Origin: Parapristionchus giblindavisi
Lineage: Eukaryota; Nematoda; Chromadorea; Rhabditida; Diplogasteridae
Reading direction: 5' to 3'
Assembly (NCBI GenBank): GCA_943737045.1
Contig: CALSFV010000043.1
Location: forward strand, 791,971 to 855,970
DNA: 64,000 nt
The notes beneath the pieces are model-generated. The model was given only the letters and a program-made list of their open reading frames with translations, did no database searches and had not been told where the DNA came from. The first letter of the stretch is position 1. Each line of letters opens with the position of its first letter. Positions 9,876-21,656 of the stretch are shown here, in pieces. The translations under genes were made by a program, and so were the position numbers.

Positions 9876-10519
9876 GTATCAAGATAAACAGTCTGGGGGA
9901 CGAGGAGGGGAGGATCATGATGATATTAATAGGTAGAGCAACAACTTATTGATAATGAACTAATCGAGAAGGCAAATGCATATAGAGATAAACTCCGCCC
10001 AGTGATCATAAAGCGGCGCCTTTAATGGCTCTATCCCGAGTTTGTTTACGATATGTTACAGATCACTGAAACACTGTGTTAGATTAAGACGAGTGATAAT
10101 TTTAATTGTATATGCTATTATCATAGTCTGACCCGAATTGATGGAATTGATTATATGAAAAATCAACGAAATTTAAAAGTGTACTTTTACAGTCGATTAT
10201 ATGCTTGTTGAATAGCCATTGTCACGTAGATTTTAAAACATTCACACTTGCACATTTCGACCACTTAGAGCAGAGAAAACCCAAGTGAGTCGAAAAAGAA
10301 CTGTTTCATCCATGACCTCAACGAAAGGGTGCCAGGCTGCTGGTGAGCAATTCTGAGATACTGCTCACCAGTTGGAGGGTGGCAATATAGGTGAGTGAAG
10401 AATGAACATTCTCGCCACGATAGGGTTTACCCATATAAAGAGATTTCGCTCCTATTTACAAAAATTGACAATCGTTCGGTACTACAGAGGTGTTTAAATC
10501 CAAGCATGACCGCGGATAC

Positions 10520-10640
10520 ATGTAAAATCATGGCTATGCGCATGGCCATTTTTGCAGATTTAACTGGAATCTTTCCAAGTTTTGCGAGGCAAAACTAAGC
10601 GCAAAGTCCAGCAAGGGAAGGCAAGGCTGTGCGCAAAAAG
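10520..10640. repeat. Dispersed repeat with tgcgca-type inverted ends
   Basis: It is related to 22500-22640 in unit 2. Both share a tttgcagattyaactg-like core and end in ggcaaggctRtgcgca, with an inverted counterpart at the other end. It is a short palindromic element, non-coding. Confidence 0.45.
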
Positions 10641-10780
10641 AATTCGTTTTCACGCGGCCACCTATGTTTTCTGCCCAAAAATATGAAGAATTAATTCGAC
10701 ACTCTTTAGACAAATGAGACAAATGGCGGAAGACCTTTCGGCGAAAAAATAAAGTAAGAAATGCCACTGACCGTCAGGGA

Positions 10781-10882
10781 CTAGGACTCCATTCTTGACT
10801 TTCTCTTCTTCTTGTCTCCACAGGTAGTCTTCTGGGACTTGGCGGCCTTCTTCGCTCCCTTGGCGGATGGCTTGGGTGGCAT
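10781..10882 (-). pseudogene. Histone H2B, N-terminal stub
   Basis: The minus-strand ATG at 10882 starts MPPKPSAKGAKKAAK, continues with a lysine/arginine-rich tail and ends ..RMES followed by a TAG at 10781-10783, 33 codons in all. ES is the point where H2B normally continues into the YxxYIYKVLKQVHPD start of the histone fold, which is missing; full H2B is about 120-125 residues. So only the N-terminal tail survives. The identification rests on a distinctive tail matching nematode H2B closely. A MITE begins 46 bp upstream of the ATG. Confidence 0.8.
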
Positions 10883-10928
10883 ACTGACGATGAGGGTTGA
10901 TTAGTGGCGAGGTGTTAGGGCTTACTGA

Positions 10929-11076
10929 GGCTGTATGCATGAACACAGGCTAACCGTTTGCCCGACAAACGTGACGTCACAACCGTAGGAGGAGGCATTT
11001 GCCGAAAATCTTCCGCCTACGCTTTTGACGTCACGTTAGTTGGACAAACGGTTTGTCGGCGTTCATGCATACGGCC
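10929..11076. mobile_element. ~148-bp palindromic MITE upstream of the H2B stub
   Basis: The ends ggctgtatgcatgaac and gttcatgcatacggcc are inverted with one mismatch. Inside, cgacaaac / gtttgtcg and gtgacgtca motifs are also inverted. The corresponding unit 2 sequence (23463-23500) reads through without it. A TGA lies on both sides of the insertion and once in the empty site. Confidence 0.8.
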
Positions 11077-11996
11077 TTTGAAGGACAAAATATGAAAATA
11101 TCACAAAGTAAAATGATTGCAAAAGGCAAAATATGCTTTCGCAACTTGAGGAAGAGAGATGCCGCAAAGTATTGTACCGTATACCACACATTTCGATGAT
11201 TAGTCAATTGGGACACATTGACGATTTGATTATTTTTTATGATTAATTTTACTAATAATTCACCATTAAATATTCGATTTCTTGCGCTTAAAAATCGTAA
11301 CAATACTCAATCAATATGATATCATAAAAGTAGAGAATATAAATGGGCCGATTTCTCGCAATGGCCTTAACAATACATACAAAGTAAATGAGTGATATAT
11401 CGATGATTTTACCTACTTTGACGTACTTTTTTCGTCTAATAATAATGAACACATGACTGGAAACCAATATAAACGTATTCAGAGGTTTAGGAGCAGTTTG
11501 AAAAATCGCGTCAACGAAGTCATCTGAAGTCTACCAGTCAAGTCCTCTATGCGAAAACACACGTTTGTGAAAGAATCAGGTCGATCGGAGAGAAAAATGT
11601 TCATCGACGATGACGACGTCTGAAGGCGTCGTCAGATGACGTCCGTCTGAAATCAAGCTTCAGAAGGTCTGATAACCATATGATCCAAGTTTTACGTCGA
11701 TCCGTCAACGTTGAGGACCTTTTCACTCTATAGAATCCACTAGAAAAAATATTCTAAGTCCAGAAATAGTCAGCTGTACTAGACTGGTCAATTTTTGACC
11801 AGACTGGCCAATTTTTGTCCAGTTAAATAACTACTTGGTTATTGAAAATCAGTTATAAAGAAATCGGAGCCACGTGTAAAAGAGCCTTTAACTAACCATT
11901 AGTTGTTTAAAAGGGCCTAAACCTAAGCGCGGAGATGGTCGAAAATAGCGTGAAAAGAGGTAGGATTCATTAGTTGAATGGTCCAAGGATTACGGA

Positions 11997-12176
11997 TAAA
12001 TCGCGCTATTTTCTATATTGCAGCTTTATGCATAAATTAGGGAGAAATCGCGCTATTTTCTCAATTCCAATACAATAGAAAAAATGCGGGAGATCTAGCT
12101 ATTTTCTCATTTGCAATGTAATGCAAAAATACGGGGAATTGACGCTATTTTGTCAATTGCAATTATGCTAATTAAG
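11997..12176 (+). repeat. ~47-bp imperfect tandem repeat, about 4 units
   Basis: Successive units carry tcgcgctattttct, tcgcgctattttct, tagctattttct and gacgctatttt spaced 46-48 bp apart. It is repeated at ~25461-25635 in unit 2. No gene. Confidence 0.6.
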
Positions 12177-12983
12177 GTTTTCGATGAATATATAAAACAA
12201 TATTCTATGTAGATATCAAATATTGATTGGTCTAATCATTCACAAAAGTGATTATATCAATTCCGAACATCTTTATATGAGGCCGCTTGCGTAAGAATCA
12301 ACTAAAATCAGTGAATTCTGGCACTATCAATGAATCAAGTTTTGGGGATCGGGGGTTCTCAAGGGTGCTGATGACGATGGTCATATTTGTTTTGAACCTA
12401 GAGAGACCGTTGAGGACTGACGACGTCGCGTTAAAATCGAGTTTTTAGTCATTTCTCGTCACATGATGATGCTAAATTTTACAGACTATATCTTACGGGG
12501 CAGAATCTGATGGCGATCACGCCTGTCTAATTCATTTTTCATGAAAAAGAAAAAAATTTAGCCAATTTTCAGAAGATATTTTGGAGAAAATGAACTTTAA
12601 GTGTAATCATTTTGCCGCTGGAATGGATGCAAGAGGCGAGAGTGTGTGGTGGTGCGAGAGAGCAGAGGGGATAAATAAAGAGATAAATGACAGACAGATA
12701 AAGGAGAGGAGGGGGAGTTCACGAACAAATATAATACCCGAAAAATAAATATAAAATCAAACTATTATTATCCCGCGTCTCTATACAACACATGAAATCT
12801 GTAAAAATCGAAATTGTAGCAGTTTTCCTTTAATAACTCGAAAACGGATTGATATAACAATTAGGACAATTTTACACTTTTCAATCTCATTTTCGAGAGA
12901 ATCATTTCTATTTTTTTGAAAAGGAAATTGGACAACGTTGAAGTGAGATATGTTCAAAAAACGGAAAGTGATCAAAATCGATT

Positions 12984-13085
12984 GTGGCCACCCGCGAATA
13001 CTCATGCAAATCTCTTGTATCTCACTTATGCAATTTTTCAATTGATATGCAAGATGTTCACGAAAATGTTCGCGGGAGTCCACCT
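12984..13085. mobile_element. Internally deleted TTAA-type inverted-repeat element (unit 2)
   Basis: This is the unit 2 copy of the 716-817 element, with the same internal deletion and the same ends. It directly shows that units 1 and 2 share a derived state that unit 3 lacks. Confidence 0.75.
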
Positions 13086-13353
13086 TGAAGTCCATGAGCT
13101 ATCTAGTAATCGACCCTGGGGGCCAAGAGATACGTGCAATGAACTAGATAGTAATATTGTGCGTCGTTTGAAGACATAATTTTTGTAATAAAACGGATGG
13201 GTCAAGAAAATATTTTCGAGATAACTTTTTTTGTTTTTCGCGTTTTTCGCCCTAAAGATGACTTAGCAGCGAACGGCTCATCACCAACTTTTTGGAGTGC
13301 ATTAGAAGACGATTCGAATGACACCTATCGGCTCGTTGTACGATGAAAATGAA

Positions 13354-16300
13354 CCGAGTTATGATCATTTTCAGGGTAGATCACTAAAAATCGATAATCT
13401 CCTATTTTGGCCAAATAAAGTGGCTATGTCTTCTCATGACCCCCAACCACACCCACTGACCGTCTTTCATCGAAATCGGAGAGAAAAATTTTTTCCTAGT
13501 GGCATTGCCGGACGTTTTTTTCAACATTTTTACAGGAGACCCGTGATAAGTAATTGAAAAGGCTCCAGACAACGTTTTTAATTTCTACTATTTATTCTAA
13601 AGTTACGAAAAAGTAGAGCACATTTTCCTCGTTTTACACACCACTTCGCCACTTTTTCGTTTCATTTATTTTCATCTCATGACTTTAGGACGCTGCATAA
13701 GTATTTATAATTAAAAGGGTCTTTTTGTGATTTCGTGGAATCTCACTTGATCATTCAAGAGTCATATCGAAAATGAAAAGAATGATAAGTTGCAACTGGG
13801 AACTTTATATTTTTTAATTTAATGATGCATGATAGGTATGCGTACCTCCTTTATTCTGTATATTTATCGAAGAAATTCATTGATCAGAGTAGATTGTAAT
13901 TTATTTTTCAAAAAATAAAACTGCTACAAAATCTCACCAAAATCAGCAGTGATCTCACGGTGAATAACAGGATTAAACTTTACCCTTTACCCTTTATATT
14001 TATCGGGGGGGGAGGAGTGAGGGAGAGAGAGTGGAGAACGAAAGTTAAAAGTAGAGAGAAGGGAGGGAGCGAGCGAGAGAAGTAGAGGGAAAGGAAGAGG
14101 AGGTTTCAGAAAAAAAGGTCAACAAAATACTGAATGCATATATTAGGGATAAAATACAATACCACAACGAAGTAACCATAGTGTACTGATTTTTTCATAT
14201 GAGATTTGTGAGAGGCGGTGTTGTAGTAAAAGCGGCACTAGGCGGAAACCTTAAGCGCCCTTGTTTTATCATAAAATGAAATTATTATTGCATGAGATCA
14301 TGTGAGTCTCTCTGCCACTTATGTTCTATTCAAAAGTTTGGAAAAGAAAAGAAAATCGGAGAAAACTCTCAATGTTTTCTACACTTTCGTTATCCTGTTC
14401 TTCTTCTATCCGTCTTGTTTTCAATACCGCAAAGATACACCACTCCCTCGCTTATTCCATAAAAATGGAAGGATTTACAATTGAATCTCCCTCCTAGAAG
14501 ACTTTGTATCGAAAATTCCAAAAGTAGGGAAAAGGTTATCGAGTTCTTTACAAACTTTCACCAAATTATAAGCTAACCAAAGCGACGCAGTTTAACAAAA
14601 GCAAAGATGCAGAGTTCATCAGCGCAGATCAGTTTGGTCAAACCTACAAAAGCGAGAAACCGAACCTGAAATTTGACTGCATTAAAAATGCAGAGTATGA
14701 AACTAATCAACTTTGTCATGTAAAAATCAACGACTTTATTAGTAGTGGCATGCAGGATAAAAAGTTGATAAAAAGAAGGAGTAGGTATTTTTTTTCAAAT
14801 TGTAATTGCTGAACATTTGTCTTATTTTGTTGCTGCAAGACCACCTAAGTAGAGAGAAGTCAACTAATTCTATTATATTTAGGTCAGAAATGCCAAAATA
14901 ATCATTGACAATAATTTCAGGAGTTCCAGTATTTTGTGCTCTTCAATAGCTACGAAAAGGGGCGAGAGTGTGTGTATAAAGAAGAGAGTTTTGCATCTGC
15001 TAAAGATAGATAAAGCCAAAATCTTGTGTAGACGGATATAGCTTACTTGTCTGGGAAATGAAGAAAATAGCTCTTTGAGATTTATTTTTTTTAAAGAAGA
15101 GTTGACAATCTGGTAGCTTGATTGAAGATCATTGGCAATAATTTTATGAACTGTATACAATGAATTTGGAGGGGATAAATCAGAAAATGAAGATGAACTA
15201 GGTGAAAAGATGTGTGAAAGTGGCCAATCTATTGCATTCGAATAGTTTATGTAAGTGCACACAATGTAATCACAATTCATTCAAAAGGGTCAAGACAACG
15301 TTTAAAATAATTTCTATCTACTCAAAAGTAACAAAAGGAAAGAAAACCAAAAAAAAATCATCGTTTTGCACACCCTTTCGCCTCATTTTCGTTTCATTTA
15401 TTTTCATCTCATGACTTGTGGACACCACATAAATATTTGTAATTAAAATATCCTTTTTTTTCGATTTCGTGGAATCTCAGTTGATGATTCAAGAATCTAT
15501 CGTATATCGAAGATCAAAACAATGGCAAATTAATTTTAGTGTGTATCCCGGATTCTGGTTGACAATGTTGAAATATAAGCTTCGGATTTCGACAGATGTT
15601 AGCCCATGAATTGAGATGGAAGTTGACGTAAGTGGGATATTACAGTCGCATGTAGAGAGAGGGAGGCAGATAGTTGTGAGTACCTGGGTATGGGGTACCT
15701 AATCGATATGAGTGTCATAGCAGTGCAATGATTAATGATTTATGTTTGAACAAGTTAAACAAATAAAATCCTTGTATTCAGTTTCATTTAATTCAATTGG
15801 TACAGTAAAAAAGCTCAATAAACTTGCTGATATTTTTTCGACCAATTAATTGAAAATTCCCCGCTCCACGTGTTAGCATTAAACCAAGGTGGACTTGTGT
15901 CCCGTATAGGACCTATTTCAATCATGAAAATACCCATCCTAAAAGGGGAATATAGTGATGATTTCCGATAATGATGAATAAACATTGAACGATTATAGGG
16001 GGAAGCAGAATAAGGAGATCACTAATAATATGGAAAGCCTAACCGAAGGCGCATCCTTATTGTTGGCCTTGCAAACTTCGGAGGAAAAGCAAGAGTTGGT
16101 TTTGGTCTCAAACTGATACCCAAAGAGCGAATACAAACCAAACGGACTCATTGGTCTATAACTGATCTTTGGTCAAGGCCCTAATCGCATCTACCTCTCA
16201 CCTCCTTATCACCTTTCGAGGATCGCAAACCTGACATTTTCTTGTAACAAGATCCGGTGAAAATTAGAAAAACTCCGAAACTGTTTGAAAAGTTTCTCCA

Positions 16301-16561
16301 TTAAAGATTTTATCAAATAATTTAAAACACATCTTAATTAATTTGGAACTTTTTTTTGGCTAGTTACACATGCCCTTTATCACGAGTCTCCTGTAAAAGT
16401 GTAGCAAAAACGGCCGATTCTGTCACTATGAAAAAAGTTTTGTCTCCGATTTCGATTAAAGTCGGTCAGTGGGTACGGTTGGGGCATGAGAAGGCCTTGA
16501 TTTGGTCAAAACTGCATATTATCGATTTTTGTGATCTACCCTGAAAATGATCATAACTCGG
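13354..16561. mobile_element. Foldback-type element (unit 2)
   Basis: This is the unit 2 copy of the 1085-4303 element, essentially identical except that its G run is 11 bp shorter. The inverted ends and internal direct repeats are the same. Confidence 0.65.
14528..14812 (+). pseudogene. Decayed coding segment of unknown family (unit 2)
   Basis: This is the copy of the 2270-2554 segment in unit 2 and reads the same. Nothing beyond duplication is added by this copy. Confidence 0.3.
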
Positions 16562-16622
16562 AGAGAATAGAGGAAGAGAGAGAGGAATGGGAGATAGGAG
16601 CGAGAGACAGACAGGTAAAGAG

Positions 16623-17018
16623 CAGGGATGTGCGTAAAATTTTTATCGTAAAATATTCGTAAAACGTAATTTTACGACTTTTTTCCTCGTAAAATTCGTA
16701 AACTTTTCGTAAAATTTCTAAAGTGCGAAATTATAAGAAATTGGTTCAAATTTCATTTGTAGAGAAGAGATCTGCGAATGTCCATGAAAATATCTAACTA
16801 CTATCTTATGCACGGGACAAATGATAAGCAAGAAGTTACATCTCGTGAAAATATTCGGGTGATTCCATCCCAAAGATTGATTTTCCAACAGTTTTTTAAA
16901 AATTAATTTCATCAATTTTCCAGTTTTTTTCGGGTCGTTAAATTTGCCACTTTTCGTAAAATTTTAGGTCGTAAAAATTTTACGAAAAATGTCGCAAAAT
17001 GTAAAATGCACATCCCTG
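16623..17018. mobile_element. 396-bp hAT-like MITE (unit 2)
   Basis: This is the unit 2 copy, with the same cagggatgtgc ends and length as 4365-4760. It was inherited by segmental duplication rather than by independent insertion. Confidence 0.75.
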
Positions 17019-17665
17019 GTAGAGAATGGGAGAGAGAGCACACGACTTTTACAGGAAAATCCCACGCTAATTTTAATCTCCGCGATACTCTCTCGCAGAC
17101 AAAGAAAGCGAGAGAGTGTTGTCAGAGCGGAGAGTTACGGAGACTTCTCTCCCACATTCATAATCTATGGGATTTCCATCTCATCAACGAACATATATAG
17201 ATCTACATAGATGGGCATTGAGAGACTAAGAACACATCTGCATCATCATATCGACTAACAAAACTTTTTAAATTGTATTCTCCATATGTAAATAGTTGTT
17301 CGCCATGAATGATCACCTAACTTTCATTGATTTGAACTGAAATATTACGTCAAAAAGCGGATTGTTGGAGAGACTAACAAAAGCATATCTAGATTGTCGT
17401 AAACTACTATAGATTGTCGTGACTCGCGTGAATTCATGCTCTCACATATAACCCTATTCTTACTTAGATCCGTTTATCGATCGCAAAATATCAACGGGCA
17501 TTGGAGAGGCACAGGTTTTACTTCCAAACTTCGGTATTCGACGCGACTCTACCGTAATATCTGAGCTAATTTCGCAAATCGATTAGATATACAGTCAATA
17601 ATTGAAATGCAAGAGCTTTATTCATGGACATTTTTGAGATCAAACTTGATTTGGTTCAGGATTGT

Positions 17666-17681
17666 GGCCCTAAAGAGGGCC
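17666..17681 (-). promoter_or_regulatory. Histone mRNA 3' stem-loop (unit 2)
   Basis: It is identical to the 5408-5423 stem-loop, in the same position relative to the unit 2 H2A relic. Confidence 0.9.
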
Positions 17682-17708
17682 GTTGGGTTCTGGGTTTAGC
17701 CGTGAGTG

Positions 17709-17899
17709 CTAAGCGAGATGTTTATTCCTTCTCTCCGGCGGTCTTCTTGGGGAGAGAAGAACGGCGTTGATGTTGGGAAGAACACCTCCTTGAGCGATGG
17801 TGACTCCAGCCATAAGCTTGTTCAGCTCCTCGTCGTTGCGGACGGCAAGCTGGAGATGGCGAGGGTTGATTCTGGTCTTCTTGTTGGGACCATCGTGAA
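17709..17899 (-). pseudogene. Histone H2A, C-terminal part (unit 2), frameshifted
   Basis: This is the unit 2 copy of 5451-5641, with the same sequence and the same 2-base register shift before the tail. The shared lesion means the damage predates the duplication, was copied by gene conversion, or is an assembly-level duplicate. Confidence 0.85.
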
Positions 17900-18376
17900 C
17901 TGAATGTTCAAGATTATAGTTAGATCAATCGATAATTTAAAGCAAATATTGAACAGATACCGAACTCTACCACACTCTTTCTCAATATTCCGTAAACGAA
18001 TCAAAAATAATGTATCATTCAATGTAAAACAATGCGCAATTCACTATGAGCCCTACAACCGTCAGAATTGATATATTATAAAAAGGATAGCCCCATCGCA
18101 CCTTATATCTGCCTACCGTACCCCCTACTCATATCGTACATTCATGGTGTTTGAATTGTTTCGGATCGATAATCGCTATGATCATATTCACGATGGCCGA
18201 GTGACCGACTCACCCTTGACCAATTATTACATTATCGATTGATGTTATAGTATCAATCGATAACTAATTGACCAAAACCGGATGGGATATGAACCAACTA
18301 CTAACAGTTATAATGTTTTGATTGATTGATCAGACTACAATCTACGAAAAGAGCAAAGATCAAAGGTCACACTCAC

Positions 18377-18443
18377 CTCCTACAGCTCCCGTCTCGACTT
18401 CGGTCCTCGGTTCGATTCGCGTGTGGATCGAATCGAGAAGGCA
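18377..18443 (-). pseudogene. Possible upstream exon of the H2A relic (unit 2)
   Basis: This is the copy of 6119-6185 with the same splice-like borders. See that entry for why the assignment is weak. Confidence 0.25.
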
Positions 18444-19287
18444 CTGTAATGACAATGATTCAGTGAACAACTTATATAATAAGTATTGTTCAAAGATCAA
18501 AGATTAAACTAAAAAAAGAAATAAAATAATCCTAAATCTTTCGAATAGACCCATTTCTAGAGAAACTCCTTTCACTCTTGACCAATTATTGCATTATCGA
18601 TTGATGTTATACTATCAATCGATAACTAATTGACCAAAACCGGATGGGATATGAACCAACTACTAACAATTATAATGTTTTGATTGATTGATCAGACTAC
18701 AATCAGGTCGATTGATATGAAACGAAGGTAAAAATGGCGATTTAGAAGCGAAACAACGAATTTTCAAAATCGACCCACTATGCAAAAACGGCGAGTGCAT
18801 CACCTATTTCCAATGCGTTTTCCAAAGAACAATATAACCAAGTACAAGATATTATTATTTGCTAGAAAATATAAAGAACACAGTATCCATATTCTCAATC
18901 AATCAATCAATATTGCTATCCTCCATCAAATCAATAAATCAATAAACTGACACCATCTCCGTCGTGAAGTAGAACGAGAGCGAGGAGGAAGGACAGATGA
19001 GGAGAGTAGCTGACTAAATGAAGAGATTAAAGTTCGAAGATCAAAGATTAATGATTGCAATACACTCTATATAAAAAAGAGGTGTGCCTATTTCTGATCA
19101 AGAACTCATCTACTATAAGCCTACAGTATCAATCAATCTACAGTATGACGAAAGTAGGACCCATACCGTACCCTCTGATCGACCCCGTACATGAGGGGCG
19201 ATAACTCGTTCAAATTTTGATTTCCTGGTGTAAATATACATGGAAAAAGGTTTCGAAAGTTGCGCAAAACTAACACAACAGTTGTTA

Positions 19288-19387
19288 GGCCGTGTTACAT
19301 TTTCGAAACGGGCGCACGTCCACGTGCGTTTTACTAACTGAAAAACGCACGTGGACGTGCGCCCGTTTTGAAAATGTAACACGGTCC
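19288..19387. mobile_element. 100-bp hairpin element (unit 2)
   Basis: This is the copy of 7017-7116 with both arms preserved, although the surrounding sequence has diverged from unit 1. Confidence 0.85.
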
Positions 19388-20164
19388 AAGAATAGTGTAA
19401 CTATTTGTATGAAATCCAGTGTAGATTACATAAATGATAAAAAATGACGAAACTAACCAAAACATGATTATCCGTTTTCGTTTCTCCACTCTCTCCACCA
19501 TTTGAAGAAACACAGGAAAAGAACTGAAATGTATCGACAAAGCATCAAACGTAACGATAATTATTGAATACAAGTTTTTAATCAATGAATAATGAACAAG
19601 TATGTATTGATATCTGTGACACCAGATATAATGTATAGTTGCATTATTCTATAATAAGACATGACGATTATGCTTTCTCTCCTAGCTTAATAATAAAGAT
19701 AATTATCTTAAATGACTCATCTGAGTAACAGCATATCACCACCTTTCGAAACATCGAGAGGTTCAATCTTCACGGTTAACCTGAAATAAAGCAATTTGAC
19801 ATTAGTGAAAGGGTATTGATGTAATAGATCGTAAACTATGCATATTTGAATTGGGTTGACTTAGTCAATGTATTGAGCATCGCACAAATAACTGTACAGT
19901 ACACACTTATTCATATCGACAGTATCCCACTAGATGACCTACAGTATCCAACAGTGCATAACACGTTGACCGACGCTCAATTCGAGCTCGTAAAGAGAAC
20001 AACAACAAAAGAACAAAAGATGCGCAAAACTAACACAACCTTAGTCATTATGTCAAGTTTATTCTAGCATATGCACCAGGGTATTCGCTCACTTAAGGTA
20101 GACCATAATAAGTACAGTATTTCGTATTAAAAACAGTATGTCATGTTAAATACAGTAAGTATAC

Positions 20165-20251
20165 CTTGTCTTTGCATGTGATCCGCCTCCTCCGCCTCTT
20201 TCTCAGCCTTTCCCTCTTGCGTCCTTTCACCTTTTCAGGGGCAGCACTCGA
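20165..20251 (-). pseudogene. DNAJC9-like, third recognisable exon
   Basis: This 87-nt exon lies between TTTTCAG and GTATAC. The in-phase reading begins SSAAPEKVKGRKRE and continues very basic. A shifted frame in the second half reads KAEKEAEEADHMQRQ, which fits the charged AQEEAKEAE region of animal DNAJC9 much better. That suggests a one- or two-base frameshift within ..AAGAGGGAAAGG.., or real divergence. It follows the two better-conserved exons at 20499 and 20756. No downstream exon was recognised. Confidence 0.55.
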
Positions 20252-20498
20252 CTGAAAATCAATATCAATCAGTCAATATCGATCAGATCAATACAGTAAT
20301 CATCGTAATCATCAAAAAGCTCTTCAAATACAGACAATAAGGTTTTCTCCAACAAGACCGTTTTCCAAAAAAACAAGAGCTATTACAAATCTATCTAATG
20401 TTGACCGAAAAACCATTAAAAATCTATTAATAACAATGAATTCAATCATGCAATCAATAATCATCAACTTAAGCAATCAATCAATAAATTGTTCTAAC

Positions 20499-20576
20499 CT
20501 TGAACTTCTTCGTTTCTTTAATCTCTTTGGCCTTGATTAGATCACGAATGACGCCAGTTATGCGCTCTTCGTCAAG
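20499..20576 (-). pseudogene. DNAJC9-like, second recognisable exon
   Basis: This 78-nt exon is bounded by an AG acceptor and AAG|GTTAGA donor, phase 0 at both ends. It encodes LDEERITGVIRDLIKAKEIK followed by ETKKFK, matching the [20 protein letters not shown] region that follows the GDMDQIME motif in animal DNAJC9. DNAJC9 is a J-domain Hsp70 co-chaperone acting on histones H3-H4. The C-terminal region is recognised here; no J domain is seen. Confidence 0.6.
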
Positions 20577-20755
20577 CTAAAAAATTAATTTGATTACCGA
20601 TATCGCGGATCGATAATTTACATAAACCCACAACCATGTCATTTACCTTACAATTAATGCGCGAAAGTTATCAAGATCTAACCAAAAGCTTAAATACTAT
20701 CGAATCGGTAATTCAACCGTAATTTGGACCACCACAGACAGGAAAGTTACCGTAC

Positions 20756-20847
20756 ATCAGCAGTGTAGATCATCTCGAGGATCTTGGTCATGTCTCCGCA
20801 GTGTTTCTCGTATGCTGCATTGATGTCGCCACGCTCCTCCTCAGAAT
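20756..20847 (-). pseudogene. DNAJC9-like, first recognisable exon
   Basis: This 92-nt exon is bounded by TTTAG and GAT|GTACGG. It encodes SEEERGDINAAYEKHCGDM followed by TKILEMIYTAD, closely parallel to SEEELADIKQAYLDFKGDM in animal DNAJC9. The phase joins cleanly to the next exon. No upstream exon with a J domain was found between here and 23470 on this strand, so this is a fragment of a gene. Whether any product is made is unknown. Confidence 0.65.
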
Positions 20848-20851
20848 CTAA

Positions 20852-21656
20852 ACGTATATGGTAGAAATTATAGTTACAGATCATCGGGAACACCTCAAAT
20901 CAATCGATTGACTGTTTAATGCAACCGTAATACAAGGGAACCGTAACCCCGTTGGCAGACTATTTAGCACACCATCATGATCATAAATGACCCAATCTAC
21001 ATCTCACGTACTCGGAACTGACCCGATATGGGGGTGATTCTCACTAATCTCGATTTCCCGCATATTCGTAGTTTCAAGTCTCAAAACTGACAGCATCGAT
21101 CAAAAGTGCTCACTCAAATTATGAACGAGGTAAAATGTTTGATCATGATTCTACCGTAATCCAGTCTTTAGCTATCATACTCATGTTCTTGCTTAATTAT
21201 GGTGTAGCTACAGCACCTGGATGGTATACTGTAGCCATGGTAGAACGCGTTCAATCAACGAGGGATCATTTATTTACTTCAAAGTTATCGTCTTTACTAT
21301 TTAAGGGTCCCGTGAAATCCACCTACCAAGCTGTATTTACTGAATAAAAAGTAAGAGAACAAAATATAAATAGATGGAGAAAAATAGTCTAAAACTTAAC
21401 GAACATTTTCATTAACTAACATCTCTCGCCTAGATCATACTTGTCCATCACTGCAGAAAGATAAAAATGGCCATACATTTTCATAAATTGGCATCGAAAA
21501 TGTATGAAAAAGGTGCAAGTTCAAAGACCAAAGATCAGCAACACGCACCAGGTAAATATCTCTGTTTTCTTCAAAACTATTCACTCATTACATTTCCCTT
21601 GCACATCCAGTGAATCTTGCCTCGTTTTAGCATTCAACTGTCCATAACACCACCCC
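20852..21656. other. No recognisable gene
   Basis: An AT-rich stretch between the DNAJC9-like exons and the next repeat. A 70-codon plus-strand frame (21135-21347) starts with a hydrophobic segment but has no recognisable family and no supporting context. No J domain was found here on the minus strand. Confidence 0.4.

Larger units (their letters stand above)
8359..10418. mobile_element. ~2.06-kb element with long inverted ends, carrying nested MITEs
   Basis: Positions 8506-8760 and 10053-10306 are inverted copies (~255 bp, high identity), for example gtgtttcagtgatctgtaac and its complement. The match resumes at the outer ggtggcgagaatg (8359) and cattctcgccac (10407). The interior contains two adjacent MITEs (8898-9065 and 9074-9875) and a minus-strand acidic peptide end. 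It is present in unit 1 only. Confidence 0.7.
1..12270. repeat. Large tandem repeat, unit 1
   Basis: The sequence from position 3 recurs at 12271 and again at 25735 in the same orientation, giving a head-to-tail array. Unit 1 is about 12.27 kb; its left edge may lie outside the window. It contains, in order: an internally deleted TTAA element, a foldback element, a hAT-like MITE, the histone H2A 3' region (minus strand), a hairpin element, a DNAJC9-like exon remnant, a TIR element with nested MITEs, and an H2B N-terminal stub (minus strand). Identity to unit 2 is near perfect for the first ~6.65 kb. It is seen directly by matching long stretches. Whether it is biological or partly an assembly product cannot be decided here. 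Confidence 0.93.

Noticed and set aside
21135..21347. 70-codon plus-strand frame with a hydrophobic start
   Set aside because: No related copy in unit 1, no family and no splice or promoter support.
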